A stretch of DNA of 64,000 nt from Epilithonimonas bovis DSM 19482. Lineage in GTDB: Bacteria > Bacteroidota > Bacteroidia > Flavobacteriales > Weeksellaceae. The position numbers and the translations under genes were made by a program. Below, piece after piece: positions 8,616 through 18,414 of this stretch; the stretch's first letter is position 1, and the number at the start of each line of letters is the position of its first letter. The stretch lies in assembly GCF_900108115.1 (NCBI RefSeq), contig NZ_FTPU01000012.1, positions 1 to 64,000 on the forward strand, read 5' to 3'. A model generated the notes under the pieces. The model ran no database searches. It was not told the origin of the DNA and saw nothing but the letters and a program-made list of their open reading frames with translations.

Positions 8616-10505
8616 TTATTTCAAACTCTCAAAACTACGTTTGATAAAATCGGTCAGTTCTTTTCCTTTAAGCAAATTTTGGGATAGTTTTGCGAGATCC
8701 AAAGCCTGATTCACCAAAGCTTTTTTCTCATCGTCATTATCTTTCTTCAATAATTCTCCAGCAAAATCTGAGTTAGCATTCACAACAAGATTGTACATCT
8801 CAGGGAAACCGCCCATTGCGAACATTCCGCCGCCGCCTGTCGCCTGCATATCTTTCATTCTTCGGATAAACTCAGGCTGAGTCAGTGTAAACGGCGCATC
8901 TGTAGAATCCAGATCTTCCAGCTGAACCGTGAATTTCTGATCGTTTACAGATTCTTCGATCTCTTTTTTCAAAGTTTCTTTATCTGCATCAGTCAGTTTT
9001 GAGATCTTAGGCTCATCTTTTTTGATCAGATTATTGATGTGATCAGCATCTACCCTTACAAACGTTACGTTTTCTTTGGAACCTTCCAGTTTCTGAATCA
9101 GGTGCGGAACGATTGGCGAATCCAGCAACAAGACTTCGTAACCTTTCCCTTTGGCAGACTGGATATAGCTGTCCTGCTCATTAGCATCAGACGCATAAAG
9201 TACAACCGTTTTACCATCTTTATCCGTTTGGTTTGGTTTGATTTTATCAATCAGTTCATTCCAGAGGTAATAATGGTTGTCTGTGGTAGGGTATAGTGCA
9301 AATTTGTCAGATTTCTCATAGAATTTCTCTTCGGAAATCATTCCGTATTCGATCACGATTTTGATGTCATTCCATTTTTTCTCATAATCTTCACGGTTTT
9401 CATTGATGAGAGAAACCATCTTGTCCGCCACTTTTTTGGTGATGTAAGAAGAGATTTTCTTCACAGCGCCATCAGCCTGCAGGTAAGAACGCGAAACGTT
9501 CAACGGGATGTCCGGAGAATCGATCACACCTCTCAGCAACATTAGGAAATCCGGCACAATACCTTTTACCTCATCCGTTACAAAAACCTGATTCTGATAC
9601 AGTTGGATTTTATCTTTCTCAATGTTTAGGTTATTGCCCAATTTCGGGAAGAACAGGATACCAGTCAGGTTAAAAGGATAATCCACATTCAGATGGATAT
9701 GGAACAAAGGCTCCTCAAACTGCATTGGGTACAGCTCGTGGTAGAATTTTATATAATCTTCCTTAGTCAGATCGCTTGGCGCAATCGTCCACGCCGGGTT
9801 GGGATTATTTATGATATTATCGATCTCAACCTCCTCCGGTTTTGTACCTTCTGCAGCGCCTTCCGGCAAAGGCAACTGCTCTTTTTTGGTCCCGAATTTA
9901 ATTGGGATTTGGTTGAATTTGTTATACTTTGTCAGAAGCTCACGGATTTTGAATTCTTCCAAAAACTCGGTAGAATCTTCTGCAATATGAAGGATAATCT
10001 CTGTCCCTCTTTCAGATTTTTCTGCATCTTCCAGCGTATATTCCGGGCTTCCGTCACAGATCCAACGCACGGCTTTTGCATCATCTTTATAAGATTTAGT
10101 CAAGATTTCCACTTTTTCTGCCACCATAAAAGCCGAATAAAATCCGAGACCAAAATGCCCGATAATGCCGGAATCTTTAGCCGAATCTTTATATTTTTCC
10201 AAAAACTCTTCCGCACCGGAAAATGCGACTTGGTTGATATATTTTTCAACCTCTTCGCCGGTCATCCCAATTCCCTGATCTTTGATAGTGAGCGTTTTCG
10301 CATCTTTATCAATTTTCACCTCGATGATTGGGTTGCCATATTCCACCTTTGCTTCACCTATCGTGGTGAGGTGTTTCAGTTTGGTTGTCGCATCTGTCGC
10401 GTTAGAAATCAGCTCACGAAGAAAAATCTCGTGGTCGCTGTAAAGAAACTTTTTAATCAGCGGGAAAATATTCTCCACCGATACATTAATACTTCCTGTT
10501 GCCAT
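8616..10505 (-). CDS. htpG: Molecular chaperone HtpG (Hsp90)
   Basis: A 629-residue cytosolic Hsp90. The N-terminal GHKL ATPase motifs are clear: RELISNATDA (about 30-39), KDQGIGMTGEE (about 75-85) and IGHFGLGFYSAF (about 115-126). The middle domain holds the usual LNVSRSYLQ loop (about 340). The C-terminal dimerisation region is followed by a normal short end without the eukaryotic MEEVD. It is an ATP-driven chaperone for late folding of client proteins and stress tolerance. Length and motif order match bacterial HtpG. It is monocistronic, with a 403-bp gene-free region upstream and a strong terminator downstream. Confidence 0.97.
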   Translation of the reverse strand: MATGSINVSVENIFPLIKKFLYSDHEIFLRELISNATDATTKLKHLTTIGEAKVEYGNPIIEVKIDKDAKTLTIKDQGIGMTGEEVEKYINQVAFSGAEEFLEKYKDSAKDSGIIGHFGLGFYSAFMVAEKVEILTKSYKDDAKAVRWICDGSPEYTLEDAEKSERGTEIILHIAEDSTEFLEEFKIRELLTKYNKFNQIPIKFGTKKEQLPLPEGAAEGTKPEEVEIDNIINNPNPAWTIAPSDLTKEDYIKFYHELYPMQFEEPLFHIHLNVDYPFNLTGILFFPKLGNNLNIEKDKIQLYQNQVFVTDEVKGIVPDFLMLLRGVIDSPDIPLNVSRSYLQADGAVKKISSYITKKVADKMVSLINENREDYEKKWNDIKIVIEYGMISEEKFYEKSDKFALYPTTDNHYYLWNELIDKIKPNQTDKDGKTVVLYASDANEQDSYIQSAKGKGYEVLLLDSPIVPHLIQKLEGSKENVTFVRVDADHINNLIKKDEPKISKLTDADKETLKKEIEESVNDQKFTVQLEDLDSTDAPFTLTQPEFIRRMKDMQATGGGGMFAMGGFPEMYNLVVNANSDFAGELLKKDNDDEKKALVNQALDLAKLSQNLLKGKELTDFIKRSFESLK

Positions 10506-10908
10506 ATTATATTTTTTTTGTTTTATTAAAATTCTGGATTACAACCATTTATCATTCATTGACAATCAATTATAATCGGGGCGGCTGCCAAAAACCGAAG
10601 CTTTCCCCAAGCTATTTTGTCACCGGGCTGTTCGTTGCAATCTTTTGCTTTTCTGAACATTTTCATTCTCAACAACGCGTAAAATCTAAAAAAGCAAAAG
10701 GATTTCCACTACCATCTCTGCCGCGTGTTTTGACATCTACACACCATTTCTCAAAAAAAATACCAGTCAGCAAATAATGACAAATTGTCGCTCTCAAATA
10801 ATTTTTTTTTCATTGGTTATCTCTTACCATTCTGCCACAAACAAATAGCGCTCCTGCGGAGCGCCACATATGTATTATCTATAATTTAAAAAGATTTGGA
10901 AACGATCT
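10506..10908. other. Intergenic region with a GC-richer island (no gene called)
   Basis: This 403-bp gap lies upstream of htpG and downstream of the dsbA-like gene. Positions 10506-10560 are AT-rich and should hold the htpG promoter, but no perfect -7 box was found. Positions about 10573-10740 are conspicuously richer in GC and differ in texture from the surrounding spacer. Read on the minus strand they give a short open stretch containing KDCNEQPGDKIAWGKLRF, with no room for a proper gene. I recall similar text in spacers of related genomes, so it may be a dispersed intergenic repeat. A 7-bp palindrome at 10848-10864 completes the region. Confidence 0.5.
10848..10864. repeat. REP-like GC palindrome, possible weak terminator
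   Basis: GCGCTCC TGC GGAGCGC: a perfect 7-bp stem with a 3-nt loop, 44 bp beyond the stop of the dsbA-like gene. There is no T-run on the minus-strand exit side, so termination would be weak. It could equally be a dispersed repeat palindrome. Confidence 0.5.
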
Positions 10909-11433
10909 CTATATAAACTGTTCTATAACGGCTTTCAGAAAATCCTCGCTCCAGTCTTCGTTATATTTTTCCTCACCAATGTAGAAAGATGGTGTACCGT
11001 TTACGCCGCTTCTCAATCCGCTTTCTATATCGTTTTCAACTTTCTTGCGGATATCGTTACTTTGCAGATCTTCCAGAAATTGCTGTACATCCAGCCCTAG
11101 CTTTTCAGCGTAATATTCCAGAGCTTCCTGATCCAGCCGGTCTTGGTTTTCGTACAGAACATCGTGCATTTCCCAGAATTTGTCTTGCTTACCGGCCGCT
11201 TCTGCTGCCAACGCTGCCGAAAAAGCATCAGGATGTGCATCCTGCAAAGGAAAGTTCCTGAAAACAAACAGCAGGTCTTCTCCAAAATGCCGTTGCAGGT
11301 TTTTGACGATCGGATATGCCTCGCCACAGCTGGGACATTGATAATCGCCATATTCTGTTAAAATCACTTTTGCCTTCTCCGGATTTCCCTGAAAGTGATC
11401 CTGCTCATTAACTGGTGGTCGTAGTTTACTCAT
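10909..11433 (-). CDS. DsbA-family thiol oxidoreductase (cytosolic)
   Basis: A 174-residue thioredoxin-fold protein with the active site CPSC (about residues 33-36, in GDYQCPSCGEAYP) and a cis-proline loop NGTPSF (about 145-150), plus the helical insertion that defines DsbA/FrnE-like proteins. There is no signal peptide, so it works in the cytosol rather than as a periplasmic disulfide donor. It overlaps the upstream peroxiredoxin gene by 4 bp (ATGA), indicating translational coupling and a shared role in thiol or peroxide metabolism. It may reduce the peroxiredoxin; that partner relation is inference. Similar domains are also found fused to NhaA antiporters, but no antiporter is present here. 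Confidence 0.88.
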   Translation of the reverse strand: MSKLRPPVNEQDHFQGNPEKAKVILTEYGDYQCPSCGEAYPIVKNLQRHFGEDLLFVFRNFPLQDAHPDAFSAALAAEAAGKQDKFWEMHDVLYENQDRLDQEALEYYAEKLGLDVQQFLEDLQSNDIRKKVENDIESGLRSGVNGTPSFYIGEEKYNEDWSEDFLKAVIEQFI

Positions 11434-11897
11434 TTTTTGTCGTTTTTAAGTTGATCCAGTGCATCCAAAACACCATCTACACCAGGATTGACGCCCACTG
11501 GTGAAAGATAGTTCCATACGATTTTGCCTTCTTCGTCTATCAGATAAATTGATCTTTTGCAGAGACCGTTTTCTTCATCATAAGATTCGTAAAGTCGGGC
11601 AACCTTTCCTTTGGGTTCAAAATCTGCAAGCAAAGGAAAATGATAATGGTGCTGCTCAGAAAAAGCGGTGTGGCTCCATTTGCTGTCCACAGAAATACCG
11701 ACGACCTGTGCATTGTATTTTTCAAAAAGTTTTGCCGCTTCGTTATAGATGGTGAGTTCATCACTGCAAACGGGGCTCCAGTCCGCAGGATAAAAAACGA
11801 GGACTACTTTTTTGCCTTTCAGCTCGCTGAGCTTCAGCTTTTGATCCGGCGTGGCATACAATTCAAAGTCCGGGGCAACTGTTCCAGGGTTTAACAT
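11430..11897 (-). CDS. Peroxiredoxin (AhpC/TSA family)
   Basis: A 155-residue peroxiredoxin. The peroxidatic cysteine lies in YPADWSPVCSDE (Cys about 43), with Ser in place of the usual Thr of the PxxxTxxC motif. A second cysteine in GLCKRSIYLID (about 117) could act as the resolving residue. It should reduce hydrogen or organic peroxides in the cytosol using a thiol donor. The stop codon overlaps the start of the DsbA-family gene downstream, so the pair is co-translated. A 110-bp spacer separates it from the divergent mutase gene. Confidence 0.9.
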   Translation of the reverse strand: MLNPGTVAPDFELYATPDQKLKLSELKGKKVVLVFYPADWSPVCSDELTIYNEAAKLFEKYNAQVVGISVDSKWSHTAFSEQHHYHFPLLADFEPKGKVARLYESYDEENGLCKRSIYLIDEEGKIVWNYLSPVGVNPGVDGVLDALDQLKNDKK

Positions 11898-12007
11898 AAT
11901 TTTATTTTTTAGAGACTAAAGTTATGAACTTATATCAAGTTTTGTGACATCTTTATTCTGCTAAGTTTAAAAAATTATTAACTTTAGCTGCCACAACCCA
12001 TTATAAG

Positions 12008-14131
12008 ATGCGCCATAAAATATTAAACCAAAATCCTGATTTTCAAAATATTGAATTCAATTCCGCTTCGAAAAACTATTATTTTGAAAAAGATGGTTTG
12101 GGATTAAAATCAAAATACACCAGCAAAGATGTGAATAAGAGCCTGTGTGAGACCTCTGCCGGAATTACGCCTTATTTACGTGGCCCTTACTCTACGATGT
12201 ATGTCCAAAAACCCTGGACAATCCGTCAGTATGCCGGGTTTTCTACAGCAGAAGAATCCAATGCTTTTTACAGAAGAAACCTGGCTGCGGGACAAAAAGG
12301 GCTTTCGGTAGCATTTGATTTGGCTACGCACCGAGGCTATGATTCGGATCATCCACGAGTTGTGGGTGATGTTGGGAAAGCCGGTGTTGCCATCGATTCT
12401 GTTGAGGATATGAAGATTTTATTTGATCAAATTCCTTTGGATGAGATTTCAGTTTCGATGACGATGAACGGCGCCGTTTTACCGATCTTATCGTTCTATA
12501 TTGTCGCTGCGGAAGAGCAAGGCGTTTCTCAGGATAAACTGTCCGGAACGATTCAGAATGACATTTTGAAAGAGTTTATGGTGCGCAATACCTACATCTA
12601 TCCGCCAACACCGTCAATGAAAATCATTGCCGATATATTTGAATATACTTCTAAAAATATTCCGAAATTCAACTCTATTTCCATTTCCGGCTATCATATG
12701 CAGGAAGCTGGCGCAACGCCGGTTCTGGAAATGGCTTATACTTTAGCCGATGGTTTGGAATATGTAAGAACAGGAATCAAAGCCGGAATGAATATTGATG
12801 ATTTTGCACCACGATTATCCTTTTTCTGGGCTATCGGAATGAACCATTTTATGGAAATTGCCAAAATGCGTGCTGCAAGATATATTTGGGCCAATCTTTT
12901 GACACAATTCAATCCTCAGAATCAAAAATCTTTAGCTTTAAGAACGCATTCTCAAACTTCCGGCTGGAGCTTGACAGAGCAGGAGCCTTTCAATAATATT
13001 ACCAGAACAGCTATTGAAGCATTGTCCTCTGCTTTGGGTGGAACACAGTCGCTTCACACCAATGCTTTAGACGAAGCAATTGCATTGCCAACCGATTACT
13101 CAGCGAAAATCGCCAGAAATACGCAAATCATTCTGCAACAGGAAAGCGGAATTTGTAATGTGGTAGATCCTATGGGTGGAAGTTTTCTGGTAGAATCATT
13201 AACTCAGCAGATGATTGATGAAGCAATGAAATACATCGATGAGGTCGAAAAAGAAGGCGGAATGACCAAAGCCATCGAAGCCGGAATCCCGAAAATGAGA
13301 ATTGAAGAAGCGTCGGCAATCAAACAGGCTAAAATTGACAGCGGAGAAGAGTTTATCATCGGAGTTAATTCCTTCAGATCCAATCTTAAACAAACCGACA
13401 TTGATATCCTCGACATCGATAATACGGAAGTCCGCAGAAAACAAATCGAAAGATTAGACTCGATTAAGTCAAATCGTAATGCAGAATCTGTTGAAGAAAT
13501 TTTAAATAAAATCCGCGAAACCGCGAAAACTGGCAACGGAAACCTTCTGGAACTTTGCATAGAAGCAGCAAGAAGGCGAGTAACTTTGGGCGAAATGAGC
13601 GATGCGATGGAAGAAAGTTTCGGACGTTACAAAGCCAATATCAGAACCATATCAGGAGTTTACGCTATGAATGCAGGAAAAAACGAATACTTTGAAAAAG
13701 CAGTTTCACTAAGTCAGAAATTTGAAGACGAAGAAGGCAGAAGACCAAGAATAATGGTGGCAAAAATGGGACAAGACGGTCACGATAGAGGCGCAAAAGT
13801 AGTGGCAACAGCATTTGCAGATATGGGATTTGATGTCGATGTTGCTCCGCTCTTCCAAACGCCGGAAGAAGTGGCCAAGCAAGCTGTGGAAAATGACATT
13901 CACATTTTAGGCGTTTCGTCTTTGGCTGCTGGTCACAAAACACTCGTTCCGCAAGTGGTGGAAGAACTTAAAAAACTCGGAGCAGAAGATATCACTATTG
14001 TTGTTGGTGGCGTTATTCCGCAACAGGATTATGAATTTTTATATGCTAATGGCGCCGATTTTATTTTCGGTCCTGGAACCAATTTGCCAAAATGTGCTGT
14101 GGAGATTTTGGAGAAATTTTTAGAGAATTAA
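12008..14131 (+). CDS. Methylmalonyl-CoA mutase, catalytic subunit
   Basis: A 707-residue coenzyme-B12 mutase. The N-terminal TIM barrel carries the substrate-binding stretch [18 protein letters not shown] (about 60-77) and the [11 protein letters not shown] and [10 protein letters not shown] segments. The C-terminal B12-binding Rossmann domain has the DxHxxG cobalt-ligand motif as DGHDRG (about 588-593) and downstream SSLAAGH and GGVIPQQD. It interconverts succinyl-CoA and methylmalonyl-CoA, linking propionate metabolism to the TCA cycle. It resembles the large MutB-type subunit. No small MutA subunit lies beside it; the next upstream gene is the divergent peroxiredoxin. The maturation GTPase MeaB follows 397 bp later on the same strand. 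Confidence 0.95.
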   Translation: MRHKILNQNPDFQNIEFNSASKNYYFEKDGLGLKSKYTSKDVNKSLCETSAGITPYLRGPYSTMYVQKPWTIRQYAGFSTAEESNAFYRRNLAAGQKGLSVAFDLATHRGYDSDHPRVVGDVGKAGVAIDSVEDMKILFDQIPLDEISVSMTMNGAVLPILSFYIVAAEEQGVSQDKLSGTIQNDILKEFMVRNTYIYPPTPSMKIIADIFEYTSKNIPKFNSISISGYHMQEAGATPVLEMAYTLADGLEYVRTGIKAGMNIDDFAPRLSFFWAIGMNHFMEIAKMRAARYIWANLLTQFNPQNQKSLALRTHSQTSGWSLTEQEPFNNITRTAIEALSSALGGTQSLHTNALDEAIALPTDYSAKIARNTQIILQQESGICNVVDPMGGSFLVESLTQQMIDEAMKYIDEVEKEGGMTKAIEAGIPKMRIEEASAIKQAKIDSGEEFIIGVNSFRSNLKQTDIDILDIDNTEVRRKQIERLDSIKSNRNAESVEEILNKIRETAKTGNGNLLELCIEAARRRVTLGEMSDAMEESFGRYKANIRTISGVYAMNAGKNEYFEKAVSLSQKFEDEEGRRPRIMVAKMGQDGHDRGAKVVATAFADMGFDVDVAPLFQTPEEVAKQAVENDIHILGVSSLAAGHKTLVPQVVEELKKLGAEDITIVVGGVIPQQDYEFLYANGADFIFGPGTNLPKCAVEILEKFLEN

Positions 14132-14134
14132 TTA

Positions 14135-14440
14135 TTATTTCTTCGCATTAGCATTCACGTAAGCCAAAAGCCAATTGGTTTCTTCTGCTGTCAACTTTGC
14201 CTTTGGAGCCATGGCATCTATAATTGGTTTCCATTCTGTGGCAGTATGATCTGATGGCGAAGGCAAAGCGTGGCATCTGCCGCATCTTTGGGTGAAAAGT
14301 TCTCCTCCATTTTTAACAGCATCTGTAGTTGCAGCAACGCCAGCTGTTTGAGGCGTAACAGGTGTTGACGGTGTAGATTGTGTTTTGCACGAATAGATGA
14401 TTGCACCAATTAAACAGAGGCTGTATATGTATTTTTTCAT
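14135..14440 (-). CDS. Small cytochrome c lipoprotein
   Basis: From the ATG at 14440 this encodes 101 residues; an earlier ATG at 14464 would put eight residues before the signal and is less likely. The lipobox ends IIYSC (Cys18), followed by a Pro/Thr-rich linker, then a single class I c-type heme motif CGRCH (residues 53-57) and a candidate distal Met77 in IDAMAPK. It should be a membrane-anchored monoheme electron carrier on the periplasmic side. It lies antisense between the mutase and meaB genes, ending 3 bp from the mutase stop. No oxidase or cyt c maturation gene is nearby, so its electron partner is unknown. Confidence 0.85.
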   Translation of the reverse strand: MKKYIYSLCLIGAIIYSCKTQSTPSTPVTPQTAGVAATTDAVKNGGELFTQRCGRCHALPSPSDHTATEWKPIIDAMAPKAKLTAEETNWLLAYVNANAKK

Positions 14441-14528
14441 TATTTTTGGATTTGGTTTTACCAAAAATAGTCAATTTGAGGACAGGTAAAACCAGCCCAA
14501 TCTAATTTGTAATTATTCCAAATTCCCA

Positions 14529-15515
14529 ATGGCAAAGCAAATAGACTTGCAGGACTATATCAACGGCATCAAATCCTCGGATAAAAGGATGTTGGGTAAA
14601 GCCATCACGCTTATCGAGAGCAAAAAGCCCGAACACCGGGAAATGGCAGACTTATTACTCAAAGAAGTTTTACCATTCACAGGAAAATCGATAAGAATTG
14701 GGATCACGGGAGTTCCGGGTGCGGGAAAATCAACTTTTATAGAAAGCTTTGGAAAGTTTGCGATTGCTCAAGGAAAAAAAGTAGCCGTTTTGGCGATTGA
14801 TCCAAGTTCGTCCATCAACAAAGGAAGTATTCTTGGCGATAAAACCCGGATGGAAGAATTGGCGAAAGACCCGAATGCGTTTATCCGTCCTAGTCCAAGT
14901 TCTGGATTTCTCGGTGGCATTGCGAATACCACTTTCGAAAGTCTTTTGATTTGTGAAGCCGCTGGTTTTGATTATATTTTGATAGAAACCGTTGGTGTTG
15001 GGCAAAGTGAAACTTTAGTCAATGATATCACGGACGTTTTTCTTTTTCTGAAAGTCATCGGAACTGGCGACGAATTGCAAGGTATCAAACGCGGCATTAT
15101 GGAAATGGCAGATCTGATTTTCATTAATAAAGTGAACTCCGAGAATCTTTCGAAAGCTAAAATGACGAAAACTGAACTCTCGAGAGCTTTACAATTTATC
15201 ACACCTAGAGAGAAAAACTGGAAAATTCCCGTGATTCTTGGTTCGGCTTTGGAAAAAACCGGTTTAATAGAGATTTTTGATAAAATTGACGATTATATCG
15301 CGCTGAAAAACAAGAACGGGACTTTTCTCGAAACCAGAAAAAATCAGGCTCAGAAACGATTTGAATTTTGGGTAAGTGAATACATTCTCGAAAAAGCAAA
15401 GAATAACCATCATTTGGAAAACTCTTTTCTGGCGCATAAAAAAAAGGCTTCGGAACTGTTGTCTAATCCAAGTTCCGAAGCCAGTGAATTTGTAAATAAG
15501 TTATTCGGAAACTGA
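14529..15515 (+). CDS. meaB: Methylmalonyl-CoA mutase-associated GTPase MeaB
   Basis: A 328-residue SIMIBI-class P-loop GTPase (MeaB/ArgK family). G1 is GVPGAGKST (residues 61-69), the switch region includes DPSSSINKGSILGDKTRM (about 94-111) and G3 lies at ETVGVGQSE (about 155-163). The G4 specificity motif, normally NKxD, reads NKVN at residues 200-203. The protein protects and reloads methylmalonyl-CoA mutase with intact adenosylcobalamin. The neighbouring mutase on the same strand supports this. Its C-terminus ends against the convergent DUF4251 gene with no spacer. Confidence 0.93.
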   Translation: MAKQIDLQDYINGIKSSDKRMLGKAITLIESKKPEHREMADLLLKEVLPFTGKSIRIGITGVPGAGKSTFIESFGKFAIAQGKKVAVLAIDPSSSINKGSILGDKTRMEELAKDPNAFIRPSPSSGFLGGIANTTFESLLICEAAGFDYILIETVGVGQSETLVNDITDVFLFLKVIGTGDELQGIKRGIMEMADLIFINKVNSENLSKAKMTKTELSRALQFITPREKNWKIPVILGSALEKTGLIEIFDKIDDYIALKNKNGTFLETRKNQAQKRFEFWVSEYILEKAKNNHHLENSFLAHKKKASELLSNPSSEASEFVNKLFGN

Positions 15516-16028
15516 TTAATCAACCGAGATATTACCATCAAAACTGATAGGCTGCCTGTCATTGGAATTGATTGACAGAAAAGCACTTCCGTTTTTGAAA
15601 ATCTCAAGATTGAAGACAAAATTCGCTTTTTGATCATTCGGTGTAATGATCAAAAGAGTGTTCCCTTTTTTGGTCGTTGAGGGTTTTACGGTAAAATCTT
15701 TGGACTCAAACCTCAATCCACCATTGGTAGCATCGCCCGGATTTGCTGTATAAGCTCTTCCAAAGTAAGGCAGGTAAACACTTAACAAATCTTTTTTGAG
15801 ATTGAATCCGTAGCCAGGATCCAACCTCAGCATCCGGCTGGCCATTGCGCCCGGCATGGCATTCATCACACCAATGACATCACCACTTGTTGGATAGGCA
15901 TTGGTCGCATTAAAATTAAATTCTTTTCTGGCTATTGCGGAAGACAGCGCAGCAGGCTCTACATAAACCTGTGAACTACAGCTCAGCATACACAGGGACA
16001 CAACTAGTATTATAAGATATTTTTTCAT
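15516..16028 (-). CDS. DUF4251 lipoprotein
   Basis: A 170-residue protein with a short lipoprotein signal (LCMLSC, Cys17) and a compact beta-rich body typical of DUF4251, including the PYFGRAYTAN and GLRFESKDF segments. It is exported and lipid-anchored, probably to the outer membrane's inner face. No enzymatic motif is visible and the family function is not known to me. Its stop codon abuts that of meaB (convergent). Upstream is a 308-bp spacer shared with the divergent GNAT gene. Confidence 0.85.
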   Translation of the reverse strand: MKKYLIILVVSLCMLSCSSQVYVEPAALSSAIARKEFNFNATNAYPTSGDVIGVMNAMPGAMASRMLRLDPGYGFNLKKDLLSVYLPYFGRAYTANPGDATNGGLRFESKDFTVKPSTTKKGNTLLIITPNDQKANFVFNLEIFKNGSAFLSINSNDRQPISFDGNISVD

Positions 16029-16336
16029 ATGAAAATTTTTTAGTGTTTTATGGTCAAATGCACTCGCATCATCTTTATTGCTTTTTTATCCTTTTTAATA
16101 TTTTTAACCGGAATTCAATGATTGGATCAATTAGGTTTCCAAATCATGATTTCATAATTTAGATTTTATATATCAAAAAACATGCAATCTGTTGATTAGA
16201 TATTTTATAGCGGCAAAAGTTAACAATTTTTGCGGAAAATTGATCGTCTTAAATGTATTTTTAAAAGAAAACCTCAATATTAATCAATACTATATTAATT
16301 GTATATTTGTTTCCTCAGAAAATTTTTGCAGAGATC
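16029..16336. other. AT-rich divergent intergenic region
   Basis: A 308-bp spacer between the divergent DUF4251 lipoprotein and GNAT genes. The only clear signal is the -7 box at 16302-16309. I see no RNA gene, repeat or further open frame. Confidence 0.6.
16302..16309 (+). promoter_or_regulatory. -7 promoter element of the polysaccharide operon
   Basis: TATATTTG matches TAnnTTTG exactly. The upstream TTG codon at 16307 overlaps this box, so translation must begin downstream, at the ATG pair 16337/16340. No convincing -33 box is seen. Confidence 0.6.
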
Positions 16337-17317
16337 ATGATGGATGCTATTGAAATCCGGAGTTATAAAGATGAGGATTTTGACAAGTGGAATAACTTTG
16401 TCTCCACGGCCAAAAACGGAACTTTTCTTTTCCGGAGAGACTTTATGGATTATCACAAAGACCGGTTTGATGATTTTTCGCTACTGATTTATAATAATTC
16501 GCAGCTTGTTGCAATATTGCCCGGACATCTAAAGAATAATGAATTTCATTCTCACCAGGGGCTGACCTATGGCGGAATTATCGCTAAGCAGGATTTGCGA
16601 ATGACTGTTTTTTTTGATGTTGTTTCCGAAGTTCTTAGATTTCTTAGCCAAAAAGAAATTCCTTTTTTCTACTGGAAAGAAATCCCTTATTTTTATACCC
16701 AGTTCCCCAGTGATGAGTGGAAGTATCTGATGTTTATAACTAATGCAGAATTATACCGCAGAGATCTATGTTCGGTAGTCGATTTGAAGCGAGATTATTA
16801 TACCTCAAAATCTGTTGTCCGATATGTAAAATCCAGTGAAAAATCAGGGATTTATTACAAAAAATGTGATCTTTGGAAAGAATTCTGGAAAGAGATTCTT
16901 GAGCCGGAATTGCTGCTCAATCATAATACTTCGCCAGTGCATTCTCTGAAAGAAATTATGGCTCTTAAATCGAAATTTGAAAATAATATTCATTTATATG
17001 GTGTCTTTTCCGATGATAAGATGCTAGGCGGAACGGTAATCTTTACGGATAAAAATGTGGCTCATGCCCAATATATATGTGTAAAAACCGAATATAAAGA
17101 TAAAAAAGCATTGAATTTTTTGTTTCATAAACTTCTAAGTGAAGAATTCATAAATTATGACTACTTTGATTTTGGAATTTCTAATGAAGATAATGGTAGG
17201 AAACTCAACAAAGGACTACTGTTTTGGAAAGAAGGCTTCGGAGCACGAGGTGTATCTCAGGATTTTTATAAAATCTCAACTCACAATTACAACCTCATAG
17301 AACAGATGTATGTATGA
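16337..17317 (+). CDS. GNAT/FemAB-like acyltransferase of the polysaccharide locus
   Basis: A 326-residue protein from the ATG at 16337 (the next codon but one, 16340, is also ATG). The C-terminal half (about 160-300) has the BioF2-like/FemAB acyltransferase pattern, with [12 protein letters not shown] and the [21 protein letters not shown] stretch common in Bacteroidota polysaccharide loci. It overlaps fdtB by an ATGA, so both are translated together. Its position suggests it acylates an amino-sugar, for example the 3-amino group made by FdtB, in place of the usual hexapeptide-repeat FdtC. That role is inferred from context; the fold assignment is by pattern. Confidence 0.8.
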   Translation: MMDAIEIRSYKDEDFDKWNNFVSTAKNGTFLFRRDFMDYHKDRFDDFSLLIYNNSQLVAILPGHLKNNEFHSHQGLTYGGIIAKQDLRMTVFFDVVSEVLRFLSQKEIPFFYWKEIPYFYTQFPSDEWKYLMFITNAELYRRDLCSVVDLKRDYYTSKSVVRYVKSSEKSGIYYKKCDLWKEFWKEILEPELLLNHNTSPVHSLKEIMALKSKFENNIHLYGVFSDDKMLGGTVIFTDKNVAHAQYICVKTEYKDKKALNFLFHKLLSEEFINYDYFDFGISNEDNGRKLNKGLLFWKEGFGARGVSQDFYKISTHNYNLIEQMYV

Positions 17318-18414
17318 TACCATATCTTGATTTAAAAAAAATTAACGAACCTTATGAGGAAATCGTTCTTGCCAAGACAAAAAAAATGCTTGACAGCGGA
17401 TGGTACATTCTTGGGAAGGAAGTAGACCATTTTGAGAAAAATTTTGCAAAATACTGCGGAACAAACTATGCCGTGGGAGTTGGCAACGGGTTAGACGCCC
17501 TCATTCTCATATTCCGCGCCTATATAGAATTGGGCAGGCTAAAAAAAGGAGACCAGATATTAGTCTCGGCCAACACCTATATTGCCAGCGTTCTGGCCAT
17601 CATTTTGGCCGGATTAGAACCTAAACTGGTTGATACCAATCTGGATAATTATAATCTGGACCTAGATGTTATAAAAAAAGCAACAGAGCTAAGAACAAAA
17701 GGTATTTTGGCCGTTCACCTCTATGGGCAAATTACCGACGGCACCGCCATAAGGCAGTTTGCTGATGACAACGGATTACTATTGATAGAAGATGCAGCAC
17801 AGGCTCACGGCTCGGTAGAAAATGATGTAAAAGCAGGAGCAATTGGCCATGCAGCAGGATTCAGCTTTTATCCGGGGAAAAATCTTGGCTGCCTGGGCGA
17901 CGGTGGTGCCGTGACTACCAGTGATGCTGATTTGGCAGAATGTATCCGGGCACTGCGAAATTATGGTTCTGAGAAAAAATATTATAATATCTACAAGGGC
18001 ATCAACTCCAGGTTAGACGAGATCCAAGCCTCTGTTCTCGATGAAAAGTTAAAAAACCTGGATGCTGATAACAATAAAAGGAGGAATATTGCCAGGAGAT
18101 TCATCAATGAAATCAACAATGATAACGTTGCACTCCCTTATTGGGATGGTTCAGATAATCATAATTTCCACATTTTTGCGGTGAGGATAAGGGAAAGAGA
18201 AGCATTTCAGGCTTATCTTTCGAAAAATAAAATCCAAACCTTGATTCATTATCCCGTTGCGGTACATCAGCAGCAATGTATGAAGGAGTTTGCCAATCTA
18301 CAGTTACCTGTTACCGACAAAATTCATAATGAAGTATTGAGTTTACCATGCAATCAGGCCATGACTGATCAGGAGGTCCAATATATAATCGATACTATTA
18401 ACAGTTATAAATAA
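17314..18414 (+). CDS. fdtB: Sugar aminotransferase, FdtB-like (DegT/DnrJ/EryC1/StrS)
   Basis: A 366-residue PLP enzyme of the DegT family. The Schiff-base lysine lies in [17 protein letters not shown] (Lys about 188), with GVGNGLDAL near 50 and EDAAQAHG near 155 as cofactor contacts. The N-terminus [13 protein letters not shown] and overall length match the dTDP-3-keto-6-deoxyhexose C3 aminotransferases that make Fuc3N or Qui3N. FdtA, which makes the 3-keto substrate, is encoded 1.6 kb downstream. The start overlaps the GNAT stop, and the stop codon directly abuts the flippase GTG. The rmlA/rmlB genes that supply the dTDP-sugar are absent from the window. Confidence 0.88.
   Translation: MIPYLDLKKINEPYEEIVLAKTKKMLDSGWYILGKEVDHFEKNFAKYCGTNYAVGVGNGLDALILIFRAYIELGRLKKGDQILVSANTYIASVLAIILAGLEPKLVDTNLDNYNLDLDVIKKATELRTKGILAVHLYGQITDGTAIRQFADDNGLLLIEDAAQAHGSVENDVKAGAIGHAAGFSFYPGKNLGCLGDGGAVTTSDADLAECIRALRNYGSEKKYYNIYKGINSRLDEIQASVLDEKLKNLDADNNKRRNIARRFINEINNDNVALPYWDGSDNHNFHIFAVRIREREAFQAYLSKNKIQTLIHYPVAVHQQQCMKEFANLQLPVTDKIHNEVLSLPCNQAMTDQEVQYIIDTINSYK

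Noticed and set aside
9693-10529. 278-codon open frame antisense to htpG
   Set aside because: It lies almost wholly inside htpG on the other strand, its translation is rich in Phe, Cys and Arg without any domain, and htpG is unmistakable.
10499-10777. 92-codon plus-strand open frame in the htpG upstream region
   Set aside because: No family resemblance, its start overlaps the htpG start, and it coincides with the GC-richer island treated as non-coding.
11898-12007. Cobalamin riboswitch before the mutase gene
   Set aside because: The spacer is only 110 bp and shows no conserved B12-box sequence or the needed stem elements.
16307-16336. TTG start for the GNAT gene
   Set aside because: The codon overlaps the perfect -7 box TATATTTG at 16302-16309, so it would not be in the transcript; the ATG at 16337 is used.
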